NCBI GenBank assembly: GCA_963750715.1
Contig: CAVVRP010000008.1
Span: forward strand, 310,001-374,000
Direction of reading: 5' to 3'
DNA: 64,000 nucleotides
Source: JAGVSR01 sp963750715
GTDB taxonomy: Bacteria > Pseudomonadota > Alphaproteobacteria > Rhizobiales > Hyphomicrobiaceae
The translations under genes and the position numbers were made by a program. Position 1 is the first letter of the stretch; the number at the start of each line of letters is the position of its first letter. Positions 12,242 to 21,777 of this stretch are shown here, in pieces. The notes below the pieces were generated by a model. That model saw only the letters and a list, made by a program, of their open reading frames with translations, made no database searches and was not told the DNA's origin.

Positions 12242-12988
12242 TCAGCTCATCTCGAACTGCTCGAGCTCGATCTTCATGGCGGCCATGACCGGCGTCAATC
12301 GCGCACGTAGTGCGGCGATCTCGTCGGAACGAATGTGCAGGAAGGGATTGCGCCGGCCCCGCTTGGCGCCCGCGTCACCTATTTCGCGCGCGAACAGAAC
12401 GACGGGTACGTCTCCCAGCGGGTGGAGCCGTGGCTCCGAGATCGCGTTGAAGGCGCATACATATTCGTAGAACTTGCGCCATTTCATCTGTGCAGTGACG
12501 AATGCGACGTCGGCGCTTGCCGCCATCGCAGCTAGGATCGCGGTCCGCACGAGCACCGCATAGAGTGTGGTCCGGAACGAGTTGTTGGAAATGTCGGGAT
12601 CGATCGCGAGCCGCGAGCACTCGACGAGAAGACCGTTTGACTTGGCCCTGATCGCGCGCGCTTCGGGATAGGTCCCTTCGGACGGCAGCGATCCTGTCTC
12701 ACTGCCCCCTCCAGCGAACGATAGACGGCAGGTTCCCGCGCAGGTGCCATCAGCGTAGACGCCGATCAGAAGCGTTGACGGCTGGTCATCGAAACAGTCC
12801 GAGTAAGTCCTGTCTGGATTTTCGCCGATCAAGCCAGCCTTCCGATAGGCGCGATAGCGCAGCGAAAACAGATCGTCACGCGCCTCGTCAAATGTGAAAA
12901 GCCTGATCGAAACATTGGCTTGGGTGCCGGCATCCGACCGAACGGCCTGGAGCGTAAGGCCCGGGGAAAAAGGGATAGCAACGATCAA
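12242..12988 (-). CDS. N-acyl amino acid synthase FeeM-like GNAT-fold protein
   Basis: The 248-residue protein resembles the FeeM family: acyltransferases with a LuxI/GNAT-like fold that join an acyl chain from acyl carrier protein to an amino acid. Supporting segments are DDLFSLRYRAYRKAGLI, DDQPSTLLIGVYADGTCAGT, LVECSRLAIDPD and ADVAFVTAQMKWRKFYEYV. The probable product is a lipid-like N-acyl amino acid or a signal; this is an inference from the fold. The apparent start is TTG at 12988 with weak ribosome-site support. It is convergent with leuC and has no exosortase or regulator gene beside it. Confidence 0.65.
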   Translation of the reverse strand: MIVAIPFSPGLTLQAVRSDAGTQANVSIRLFTFDEARDDLFSLRYRAYRKAGLIGENPDRTYSDCFDDQPSTLLIGVYADGTCAGTCRLSFAGGGSETGSLPSEGTYPEARAIRAKSNGLLVECSRLAIDPDISNNSFRTTLYAVLVRTAILAAMAASADVAFVTAQMKWRKFYEYVCAFNAISEPRLHPLGDVPVVLFAREIGDAGAKRGRRNPFLHIRSDEIAALRARLTPVMAAMKIELEQFEMS

Positions 12989-13310
12989 TGTATCACCTGG
13001 CTAGATTCGCCGGACCCCGGTAGACACCGCTTAGCGCGAACTCCGGCAGCCATCAACCGGAATGGCCGGTCTGCCTGGGGTTATGGTTAGCCGCATGGTC
13101 CTCGCGCATCCGCGCCACCAGCTTTTCCGGACAGATCGGGCGGTAGCTTGCTCATTCCGGTCATGGCGGCAGGTGGCAGAAAAGTACTGTGGGACGGTGA
13201 AAACTCATCGACAGGCAACGCTAGTCGCTTTCCCGTTCTGCCTGCGGCCTATCCAAATCACCCCAAACTGCCTATGTCTCGCAGCCCAACTCTGCGGCGA
13301 CAGCAGGATC

Positions 13311-13733
13311 ATGAAAATGCCGGAAGGTGCGGACTGGAAAAGCGTTACAGCGCCGACGCTGGCCGACTTCGAGGTTCTCGCCTCGGCAGCTTGGGACCGG
13401 CTGCCAGCTGAATTTCGCCAGATGTGCGGCGATCTGGTCATCCGCGTCGAAGACTTCGCCATCGACGAAGTTCTTGAGGAACTAGAGATCGACAGCTCCT
13501 TCGACCTGATGGGACTTTACCAGGGGTCGAGCCTCGACAAAAAAAGCGTCAGCGACGTGCCGCGGGAACCTGACATGGTTTTCCTGTATAGACGTGCCAT
13601 CCTCGATTATTGGGCGGATGAGGAGGAGACTCTTGGGGACATCATCACCCACGTTCTCGTTCACGAGATCGGTCATCATTTCGGCTTTTCCGATGCCGAT
13701 ATGGAGGATATCGAGGCGGAGGCGACCTCTTGA
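13311..13733 (+). CDS. Metallopeptidase family protein (zincin fold, HExxH)
   Basis: This 140-residue acidic cytosolic protein has the zinc-protease motif HEIGHHFGFSDADME, with the two histidines and the glutamate intact, and a conserved C-terminal position for the third ligand. Length and motif match the small minimal-zincin family (PF06262 type) common in Actinobacteria and Alphaproteobacteria, for which the substrate is not known to me. ATG 13311 has an AGGA site; an ATG two codons later is possible. A second, unrelated HExxH protein follows after 133 bases. Confidence 0.8.
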   Translation: MKMPEGADWKSVTAPTLADFEVLASAAWDRLPAEFRQMCGDLVIRVEDFAIDEVLEELEIDSSFDLMGLYQGSSLDKKSVSDVPREPDMVFLYRRAILDYWADEEETLGDIITHVLVHEIGHHFGFSDADMEDIEAEATS

Positions 13734-13866
13734 ATGGCTCACCAAGCAGTCAAGCCTTTCCGGGCAACCCCTGGTCGTTGCGCCTTTGCAGGCTGAGCAA
13801 TGGATGGGATAATATCCAAATGTATTTTCTCCTATACAACACGAAGTCTGGAGTCCGGGTTTAAGC

Positions 13867-14385
13867 ATGTCTTTAGCCAGATGGTTTGCCGCGCCGATCG
13901 CAGCGCTTGTTCTGGGTTCGGTCTCGGTCAGCACTGTGCTGGCGGACGATCCGCCGACGATTGATGAATATATGGGCCATGTCGGCGGTGATGCCCAACG
14001 CCTCGCGCCAGGAGAACTCAAGCTCGACGGCAGGAAGCAGCTGTGTGGCCAGCGTCCAACCGTGATCGATAACCAGCTCGACGATTACGGCGCGGCCTAT
14101 CCGGGCTTCCTGATCCTGAACCCGAAACTGCTCGATCGCGTATCGACGCCCGTCAAACTCTGGATCTATGCGCACGAGTGCGGCCATCAGTTTCGCGGAC
14201 CCGACGAGGAAACGGCGGATTGTTTCGCTGTTCAGCGCGGCCGGCGCCAGGGGTGGCTAGACGAAGCGGGGCTCGAGGAAATCTGCAAGTTCATCTCCCC
14301 GGCCAAAGGTGACGGGATGCACTTCTCGGGTTCGCATCGCTGCGCCTACATGCGGCAGTGCTACGCCGACCCGAGCATACGCTGA
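13867..14385 (+). CDS. Secreted putative zinc metalloprotease (HECGH)
   Basis: The protein has 172 residues with a signal peptide (AAPIALVLG-like core, cleavage near VLADDPP). The mature part has KLWIYAHECGHQFRGPDEET followed by ADCFAVQRGRRQGW. The HExxH with a later Glu/Asp (DEETADCFA) fits a gluzincin-like site, and six cysteines suggest periplasmic disulphides. It is similar in plan to secreted M48-like or DUF proteins of Rhizobiales, but I cannot assign a substrate. It is tandem with the preceding minimal zincin, though the two are not alike beyond the motif. Confidence 0.7.
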   Translation: MSLARWFAAPIAALVLGSVSVSTVLADDPPTIDEYMGHVGGDAQRLAPGELKLDGRKQLCGQRPTVIDNQLDDYGAAYPGFLILNPKLLDRVSTPVKLWIYAHECGHQFRGPDEETADCFAVQRGRRQGWLDEAGLEEICKFISPAKGDGMHFSGSHRCAYMRQCYADPSIR

Positions 14386-14444
14386 CGGCCTGACGCCAAC
14401 TTATCCCCTGGCTCCGGCCTGACCTACGCTTCCGACACCCGGCA

Positions 14445-14896
14445 ATGCATCTTTCCGACTATTCGAAGCGTCTGCTCTCGCTGGCGGAGATCATCAACCG
14501 TTGGTCGATCGCTATCCGGACTGTATGCGGCGCACCGCGAGCGGAAGGCGCGATACGCCCACGACGTTGCCGCAACCCTCAGGCGGGCGGTGCAGGCGCT
14601 CGCCATCCTGCAGGCCAGCGGTGGTGACTTGATTGCGCAGCGGGGACGCGAGGCGCGAGTTCGGCCGCGTCGCCGGCTACATTGAGACAATTGTCGTCGC
14701 TCTTCAACACCACCTTGACGGACGAAAGCTTGCTGGCGTTAAAAGGCGTCTCGAACAACTGGGGCCGGTGCGGCTGGACGCTGCCGCCGCGCCGTCAGAT
14801 CAAGCCTACATCGACCGCCTGGTCACGGCACAGGGCTACTTCCGCGCCTTGGCGGACAGCCTTAGGGCCTGGCACTGGGTACCCGCTGGAGAGCAC
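14445..14896 (+). pseudogene. Helical ORF broken by two frame shifts, running into leuD
   Basis: Three consecutive frames read like one protein. MHLSDYSKRLLSLAEIINRW (from 14445) continues in the next frame as GLYAAHRERKARYAHDVAAT (from 14518), then in the third as DARREFGRVAGYIETIVVAL (from about 14640) up to leuD. Each change corresponds to one extra base. The product would be about 145 residues, largely helical, with no family I recognise. The last frame is the leuD frame and has no stop before ATG 14897, so a further indel near the end is likely. Either sequencing errors or true decay could explain it. Confidence 0.55.
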
Positions 14897-15505
14897 ATGC
14901 AGAAATTCACAAAGTTAACCGGTGTCGCCGCGCCGCTGCCGCTGCGCAACATCGACACGGACATGATCATCCCGAAGCAATTCCTCAAAACGATCAAGCG
15001 CACGGGGCTTGGTAAGTCGCTGTTCTACGAAATGCGCTATGATCCGGCGACGGGTAAGGAAAATCCCGATTTCATGCTCAACAAGATCGCCTATCGCAAG
15101 GCGGCGATCATAGTCACGGGCGAGAACTTCGGCTGCGGCTCCTCTCGCGAACATGCGCCGTGGGCTCTTTTGGATTTCGGCATTCGCTGCGTTGTCGCGC
15201 CGGACTTTGCCGACATCTTCTACAACAACTGCTTCCAGAACGGCATTCTGCCGATCAAATTGCCTCAGTCGGATGTCGACAAACTGATGGACGACGCGCA
15301 GCGCGGCTCGAACGCGACGATCACGATCGACCTGGAAGCGCAGGAAATCCGGGGACCCGATGGCGGCGTGATCAAGTTCGACATCGATCCGTTCCGCAAA
15401 CACTGCTTGTTGAATGGCCTCGATGCCGTCGGCCAGACGATGCAGAAGGAGGAGGCGATCACGAGTTACGAAAAAACCGCCAGCACGTCTCGGCCGTGGC
15501 TTTAG
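14897..15505 (+). CDS. leuD: 3-isopropylmalate dehydratase small subunit
   Basis: The 202-residue swivelling domain partner of LeuC begins MQKFTKLTGVAAPLPLRNID, then TDMIIPKQFLKTIKRTGLGK, and has NFGCGSSREHAPWALLDFGI and FADIFYNNCFQNGILP. All family signatures are intact. ATG 14897 has a GGAG site. The same frame is open far upstream, but that portion belongs to the broken ORF before it. An intrinsic terminator follows at 15529. Confidence 0.97.
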   Translation: MQKFTKLTGVAAPLPLRNIDTDMIIPKQFLKTIKRTGLGKSLFYEMRYDPATGKENPDFMLNKIAYRKAAIIVTGENFGCGSSREHAPWALLDFGIRCVVAPDFADIFYNNCFQNGILPIKLPQSDVDKLMDDAQRGSNATITIDLEAQEIRGPDGGVIKFDIDPFRKHCLLNGLDAVGQTMQKEEAITSYEKTASTSRPWL

Positions 15506-15528
15506 AGATCTGAGCGAGAAAATGAAAT

Positions 15529-15560
15529 GGCGGACGGTGACCTCACTGTCCGCCGATTTT
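15529..15560. terminator. Bidirectional intrinsic terminator between leuD and a convergent gene
   Basis: The stem GGCGGACGGTG (15529-15539) / CACTGTCCGCC (15544-15554), with one G-U pair and a 4-base loop, is followed by GATTTT on the plus strand and flanked by an A-rich stretch upstream. It can end leuD transcription and that of the convergent small secreted-protein gene. Confidence 0.75.
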
Positions 15561-15592
15561 CAATCGCCGCGATCAAACCGATAGAGAAACCC

Positions 15593-15904
15593 TTAGAGCT
15601 TGCAGATCGTGGCCTGGCCGCGGCACGTCCAGCCGAACGAACCGCCCTGCGAGCAGCGGTACGTACGCGGGCCGAATGAATAGCCCGGCGTCGAACCGTT
15701 CGCCATCCAGGATGCCCAGGCGCCCCAATCGACAGCCTGCAACAGGGCTTCGTCGACCTGGAACTTCGCGTCCTTCTCCGACCCCGCCTCGCCAATGGCG
15801 CCCTTCTTCATGCACGTCTTGGCGTCGGCCGATGCAGCGCCGGCCATGAGGCCCGCCACGGCGACGGCTGCGGTGAGCGCACGCGTGATATTGAGCTTTT
15901 TCAT
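15593..15904 (-). CDS. Small secreted cysteine-containing protein
   Basis: The 103-residue precursor has a clear signal peptide (MKKLNITRALTAAVAVAGLM, cleavage near ASADA). The mature part of about 77 residues has four cysteines (KTCMKK, RCSQG, TCRGQ, ICKL), likely two disulphides, and ends SFGWTCRGQATICKL. Similar small secreted proteins occur in Bradyrhizobium and Hyphomicrobium genomes as hypotheticals. The gene stands alone and is convergent with leuD. Confidence 0.75.
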   Translation of the reverse strand: MKKLNITRALTAAVAVAGLMAGAASADAKTCMKKGAIGEAGSEKDAKFQVDEALLQAVDWGAWASWMANGSTPGYSFGPRTYRCSQGGSFGWTCRGQATICKL

Positions 15905-16164
15905 TTTATGCCCCTATGAATCGAATCGAGAAAGCGCTGAAATCGTGCCAGACGGAGGCGCCAATGCCCATCGCGGATTCACAGAAAACATCGCCACAAA
16001 GGCGCTTTTCCCCGGCCGTGTCACAGCCTTCCGCCCAGAAAACCGGCTCGGTCGGCATCTGCTCTGCTTGACGCAAACACATCGCTCCTTATCGTCGTTC
16101 TCCGAACGTGGAGGCGGCCGCGAGTTGACTGCGGCGCGGGCCACTTTGAGTGCTGAGGATACAA

Positions 16165-16560
16165 ATGGGCAAGACGGTTCACGTGATGGTGCGAGTGCTG
16201 GACGAGGCTCGCTCGGTCGATTTCTACAGCCGCTGCTTCGGGTTTTCGGTGACTGGGCGCTATGACTGGCCGGACTTCATGCTCATCTACCTGAGCGGCC
16301 CGGCAAGCCCGTTTGAGGTCGAATTGACCGTCAACAAGGGCCGCGCGGAGCGTTACGACCTTGGCAGCGGCTACGGCCATCTTGCAATTGTCGTCGATGA
16401 TCTCAACGCCGAACACGCGCGCATCAAGGCGCTCGGGTACATGCCGAAGGACATCAAGGAGATGACCCACGACGGCAAACCGTATGCCCGTTTCTTTTTT
16501 ATCGAGGACCCGGACGGCTACAAGATCGAGGTGATGCAGAAGGGCGGCAGGTTCGGCTGA
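16165..16560 (+). CDS. gloA: Lactoylglutathione lyase-like VOC protein (glyoxalase I)
   Basis: The 131-residue protein has two beta-alpha-beta-beta-beta units. The four expected metal ligands are visible: His in TVHVMVRV, Glu in PFEVELTVN, His in GYGHLAIVVDD and Glu in DGYKIEVMQK. This is the pattern of glyoxalase I, which isomerises the hemithioacetal of methylglyoxal and glutathione. ATG 16165 has a GAGGA site. An exact substrate is not proven, since VOC enzymes diverge. Confidence 0.8.
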   Translation: MGKTVHVMVRVLDEARSVDFYSRCFGFSVTGRYDWPDFMLIYLSGPASPFEVELTVNKGRAERYDLGSGYGHLAIVVDDLNAEHARIKALGYMPKDIKEMTHDGKPYARFFFIEDPDGYKIEVMQKGGRFG

Positions 16561-16745
16561 CCGGGCCAATGCGGCGTCGAGCTCTGTAAATACAGAAGCT
16601 TATGCTCGGTTTGCGTGGAAAAAGTTTTATTGATGCAGCGCGGTGACTTGCCGGGGCCCGCCATATTCCGCAAGTATTGATCTGGCACATCACGTCCGCG
16701 TGCCGGCTCGACCAGAGCCGGATCGCAATGGGTTCAAGAGCCGAT

Positions 16746-19700
16746 ATGACATCCCGCAAACCGCCAGGCCCGCCGCCACCGCCTCAAGAATTCGAATCAT
16801 ACCGACCAAGCGAGGAGCGCACGGCGCCACCGCCTGGCCAGCAGCCGTACGTCTACCCGCCCCGGCAGGATCCCAATCGTCCCCCGCAGCAAAGCACAAT
16901 GCAGCCGCTGCCGCAGCCGGGACAGGAGGGATACTACTATCCCCCGCCGCAAAGGCGTGCTGCGCCGCCGCCAGGTGACGGCGCTGGCCTGACCAAGAAA
17001 CTGTTCATCGGGCTGCTTGTGCTGCTGGGCATTGCGGCCGGCGGCGCTGCAGCGCTTTTGTTTGCAACGACAGGCTTGATCCGCGACCAGATGGTGGCAC
17101 AGGTCCGCGCAAAGACGGGCCGCGATTTGACCATCTCTGGACCGACGTCGTTCACGATCTATCCGGCGCTCGGACTGTCGATGGGCGATGTGACTTCTGT
17201 CGCCGCCGCCCGGCATGACCGGCAAGCCCTTCCTGACGACGAAAAGCCTCGTGGTCAGCGTCAAGCTTCTGCCGCTCCTGTCGCGCGAAGTCGCCGTCGA
17301 CCGTATTGCGCTGGAGCATCCGGTGTTCAACCTCGAGGTCGATATGGATGGCCGCAAGTCGTGGGACTTCGCGCCACCGGGCAGACAGTCAGGCATTCCG
17401 GCCCGTCTGGTTCGCCTGGCGCAGGCACCTGCGCCGACCGCAACGGACGCCTCACCTCAGCCGATCGACGCCGGTCAGACCGCTCCCGCCGCAGCGCCGG
17501 TATCCGGGCCGACGGCCGCCGCGAAGGTCGCCGCACTGGCGGAGTTCAGTCTCGGCGATGTCCGCATCGAAAACGGCACTGTGAATTACGCGGACGCCCG
17601 CACCGGCGCGTTGCAGCAGGTGACTGCCATCGATTTGCAGGTCGGCCTGCCTGCGATCAGCAAACCGCTCGATGCCAAAGGCAACCTGACGTGGCGGGGC
17701 GAGCGGATCGACGTCGACGGGCAGCTGACATCGCTGAAGTCGGTTCTGGAAGAGCAGCCTTCAAACATTGTCCTGAAGGTCCGCGGCCGGCCCCTGACAG
17801 CCAGCTACGACGGCGCCGTCTCATTCAAGGATGCGCTGCAAGCCGAAGGCGCCGCCGGCATCAAGACGGCATCATTGCGCGACTTGGCTGCATGGATCGG
17901 CGCGACGCTCCCGCCGGCGCGGGGCTTTGGGAAGTTCGACATCGCGGGGCGCGTGCGCGCCGCAGGCACCGCCTACACCATCTCGGACCTGACCGCGACG
18001 CTGGACGGTGCAACAGCAGCGGGAACGGCCGCTATCGAAACCTCGGGCACGCGGCCAGCCATCAAGGCAAACCTCAAACTCAGCGAACTGAACGTCAACA
18101 CCTATCTCACCGCGGCTGCGGAGGCGCAGCCTGCCGCGCCGGCCAGCGCACCTGCGAAATCCATCGAGGATCTGCTGAATGATCCGGCGCAGCCGGCCGC
18201 GGGGCCGCAGGTGAAGGGCTTCACGCAGCGGGCAGGCCTCAGCGACGAACCGCTCGATTTCTCCATGCTTGCCGTCGCTGACGCCGACATCACGCTCGAG
18301 AGCGGACGCGTCGTGTATCAGCAATTCGCGATCGATCGGGTGAAGCTCAACGTGAAGCTTGCGAACAAGGTCTTGAAGACAACGTTGGAAGACGTCGCTG
18401 CATATGGCGGGCGAGCCCGCGGTTTTGTTTCCATCGATGCCTCCTCTGCGACGGCAGCTGTGGGAGCCAACGTGGCCTTCGACGGCGTTTCGCTGGTGCC
18501 ACTCGCCAAGGCGCTCGATGTCGCCAACCTCGACGGAGCAGCTACGCTCGGCGGAAAGATCGCCATGGCGGGCCAAGGTGCAAGTCAACGCCAGATTGCC
18601 GACACGCTTGCGGGCGACACGAGTATCGCCATTTCAAAAGGCGATCTGCGATATTCGACAGGCGGAGCAGCACACCAACTGAAGGTGGTGAACGTGACCG
18701 CGGGCGTGACATCTCTATCCGGCCCGCTGACGACGAAGGGCAGCCTCGTGTGGAACGGCGAAACGATCAGCGTCGACGCCAATCTCGCGACATTGAAGGA
18801 GTTGGCCGACGAGAAGCCGGTTCAGATTGACGCCTCGATTGCCGGACGGCCCGTGACAGCCACATATAGCGGCTCGCTTTCGGTTGGGGATTCCATCGCC
18901 GCGACGGGCGTGATCGCCGCAAAGACGGCTTCGGTTCGCACGCTGGCCAAATGGCTCGGTTCGGATCTGCCGCCCGCCCGGGGGTTCGGTCCCCTCGATA
19001 TGGCCGGCCAACTTGACTACGGCGCGAGCCGCATCGCGCTGACAGCTTCGAAGATCTCGCTCGACGGCGATACCGCGACTGGCGATATCGCGCTCGATCG
19101 CAGCGGTGCGCGGCCAGCCATCAAGACGACGCTCAACCTCACCGGCCTCGATCTCAACAAATACATGCCGAAAGGCGTAACCGCACCCAACGCCCCGGCC
19201 GAAAAGCCGGCAGTCGGCACTACTGGATCGACAACTCCGGCGAAAGTTCGCGGCTATACACAGCGAAGCGGATGGAGCGAAGAACAGATTGACTTTGCGG
19301 CCCTTGGTCTGCTCGACGTCGACGCCAAGCTCACGCTCGGACGCCTGCTCTATAACGAGATCAAGATGGGGCAATCACAAGTCTCGGTGGGACTGAAAAA
19401 CAGCGTCCTTCGGACGAACTTCAATTCCATCCAGCTCTATGAGGGCAAAGGCAAGGGATTCATTTCAATCGACGGTACGCAGCCGAAAGTGGCGAACGTC
19501 GGCGCCAATCTTGCGTTCGAAGGCGTGCGCGCGCTTACGTTTCTTAAGGACGCCGCCGATCTCGACTGGCTGGACGGCAAGAGCAAGATCAACCTCGCCG
19601 TCGCGGGACGGGGTGCCAGCCAGCGACAGATCATGGATACGCTCAACGGCAAGGCCGATCTGACCTTCACGGATGGCGCCATCGTCGGGATTAACATTCC

Positions 19701-20169
19701 TGGCATGATTCGCTCCCTCGGATCGGGCAATCTAGGCGCCTTGAAAGATGCGCCGACCGAAAAGACTGATTTCAGTCAACTGTCGTCGACCTGGGCAATC
19801 GCGAATGGCGTCGCGCTGAACCAGGACCTGCAGCTTGTCAGTCCTCTGCTTCGCGTCACGGGGACAGGAAAGGTTGCGATCGGCCAACGCCAGATCGACT
19901 ACCTGATGAAGCCGAAGGTGGTGGCAAACCTCACAGGCCAGGGTGGCGACCAGGGGCTGTCGGGCCTTGAGGTCCCCTTGCGCATTCACGGGTCGTGGGA
20001 GAAGCCGAAATTCACGCCCGATCTGAAGGGCATCCTGAGTGACCCGAACAAGGTCATCGATCAGGTCAAGGAGATCGGGAAGCAGTTCAAGGGCAAGGAC
20101 GCCAAGGATTTCTTGAAAGGTATTCTCGGCGGCGGCCAGAACGCGGCGCCGGCGGCCGCTCCGCAGTAA
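16746..20169 (+). CDS. AsmA family membrane-anchored protein (one frame break near 17,205)
   Basis: A proline/tyrosine-rich cytosolic head of about 75 residues precedes one membrane segment (LFIGLLVLLGIAAGGAAALL), then a very long periplasmic region typical of AsmA proteins, which are implicated in outer-membrane lipid homeostasis. The head and membrane anchor are in one frame up to about 17,200; from MTGKPFLTTKSLVVSVKLLP (17,215) the rest is in the next frame. One extra base in the GCC-rich run reconciles them. Two long internal repeats are present. The stop at 20169 may itself be premature: the next frame ends KQLLDKLLKP at 20269, a more usual tail. Confidence 0.85.
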
Positions 20170-20289
20170 GCCGCGCCCGCTTCCCAGGCTCCGGCTACAA
20201 CCCTCGCAACCGCCGCAATCGCTGCTGCCGACGACGAAGCAGCTTCTCGACAAGTTGCTGAAGCCGTAAGGCCTACGATGCGGCACGGA

Positions 20290-20844
20290 TCAGCCGCCGT
20301 CGTTATCCGCGTCCGGTGTTCCGCTCTCGTCCGTTTCGACCAACGCTGGCATGATGACGACTGCGAGCCCGCGCTCGATATCGACTTCCGGCACGAAGGC
20401 ATCACTGAACGGAATGAACTCGGTCGCCTTTGAACCTTCAACGGCGATCTCGATCAGATCGCCGGCTCCGAAATTGTGAACGCCCCGAATGCGTCCGACG
20501 AGCGACCCTTCGGGGCTGACGGCTTTCAGGCCGATCAGATCGTCGTGGTAGTATTCGCCCTCGGTCGCCGCCGGCAGACGGTCTCTATCGACATAAAGCT
20601 TCACGCCGTTGAGTTTCTCGGCTGCGGTCCGGTCTGACACGCCGGTGACGCGGACGACGAGACCTTTCGAAGTGACGCGGACCGCCTGAAGCGTGAACGT
20701 CCGTTTGCCGCTCTCATCCTGAAGGGGTCCATAGGAGGCGATGTTTTCCGGCATTTCCGTGAATGTGCACACGTTCACATCGCCGCGAATGCCATGCGCG
20801 GCTCCGAATTGGCCTAGAAGTACGCGGCGCGGAGGTCGTGCCAT
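20290..20844 (-). CDS. rimM: Ribosome maturation factor RimM
   Basis: This 184-residue protein helps assemble the 30S head by binding S19. It shows VLLGQFGAAHGIRGDVNV, YYHDDLIGLKAVSPEGSLVG and the PRC-barrel part VHNFGAGDLIEIAVEG, ending with an acidic tail. ATG 20844 matches family; an in-frame extension to 20910 overlaps the broken ORF upstream. In most relatives trmD and rplS follow rimM, but here the next gene is the convergent AsmA gene. Confidence 0.95.
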   Translation of the reverse strand: MARPPRRVLLGQFGAAHGIRGDVNVCTFTEMPENIASYGPLQDESGKRTFTLQAVRVTSKGLVVRVTGVSDRTAAEKLNGVKLYVDRDRLPAATEGEYYHDDLIGLKAVSPEGSLVGRIRGVHNFGAGDLIEIAVEGSKATEFIPFSDAFVPEVDIERGLAVVIMPALVETDESGTPDADNDGG

Positions 20845-20845
20845 G

Positions 20846-21225
20846 TCAGTTCGGTAGCGGTCCCAGATAGGTGAGTTGCAGTTCGACAGGCTGACCTTGA
20901 GCCTCGGCATGGCGCAGCCCTGCGGTCGTCGAGGCCAAGTAAGAAGACGATATCGACACTGGCGCCGTCGACGCCAGCCGAAGATCCCGTGACGAGTTCG
21001 CCATCAGGCGGGATCTGGATACGGACCTGGAAGCGGCTGGTGGTTCCCCGTGACGATTGAATCCCACGTATCGTAGCCGATCACCTGGCCGCCTCTCAGG
21101 CCGGCCAGGTGATCGTTGTCGTCGCGCGGCGCGGCATCCCGGCCAACATAGGTGAGACGGCAGATGCCGTCTTCGAACATTCCTGCCCCAAGTCGAACCG
21201 AATGTATGTTCAAGTGAAATCCCAC
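20846..21225 (-). pseudogene. ORF between rpsP and rimM, broken by two frame shifts
   Basis: Three minus-strand frames read on from each other: RLGAGMFEDGICRLTYVGRD (near 21,180) to GYDTWDS, then TSRFQVRIQIPPDGELVTG and VDIVFLLGLDD (near 21,050-20,930), then RHAEAQGQPVELQLTYLG ending at a TGA that lies directly before the rimM ATG. Each step equals one extra base. The product would be about 120 residues; I recognise no family. Its end abutting rimM suggests a real, translationally coupled gene, with sequencing errors as the simplest cause of the breaks. Confidence 0.5.
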
Positions 21226-21325
21226 AATTTGGCAATCCGCCAATTCACGTTCTATTCCAAAAAGACAAGAGGGGGCGGAAAGCCCCTCTATGCAACCATT
21301 ACTGGCGTCCAGCCGCGTGAGCGCG

Positions 21326-21691
21326 TTAAGCAGCGACTTCGCCTTCAGCCGCCTTGGAAGCCTTCTCGGCAGCGGCGGCGGCGCGCTCCTGTGCCTTCTT
21401 CTTCGGCAGAGCCTTGGCAATGCTCTTGACCGGCTTACGCTTCATGAGGCCTGCGGCATCGAGGAAGCGGGCGACACGGTCCGTCGGCTGGGCGCCGACC
21501 TTCAGCCAATGCGCTGCGCGTTCGGCGTTGAGCTTGACGCGCTCGGGATTGTCCTTCTTCAGCATCGGATCGAACGTGCCGATCTGCTCGATGTAGCGGC
21601 CATCGCGCGGCGAGGCCGTGTGCGCGACGACGATGTAGTAGTACGGGCGCTTCTTTGCGCCGCCGCGGGAAAGTCTGATCTTTGCTGCCAT
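21326..21691 (-). CDS. rpsP: 30S ribosomal protein S16
   Basis: The 121-residue protein begins MAAKIRLSRGGAKKRPYYYI and contains SPRDGRYIEQIGTFDPML and ERVKLNAERAAHWLKVGAQP, the S16 core. The C-terminal tail (KKKAQERAAAAAEKASKAAE) is the Ala/Lys-rich extension usual in Alphaproteobacteria. The start was set by family match, ignoring an in-frame TTG at 21727. It is in the ffh-(small ORF)-rpsP-(broken ORF)-rimM series on the minus strand. Confidence 0.96.
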   Translation of the reverse strand: MAAKIRLSRGGAKKRPYYYIVVAHTASPRDGRYIEQIGTFDPMLKKDNPERVKLNAERAAHWLKVGAQPTDRVARFLDAAGLMKRKPVKSIAKALPKKKAQERAAAAAEKASKAAEGEVAA

Positions 21692-21777
21692 GTGCGTCAC
21701 GTCTCCATGTTTTAAGTTCGTTGTCAATGAGCCGTGGTGCGTTCGCGCCCCCGGCCCAGCCTACGTTCCGGTTGATC

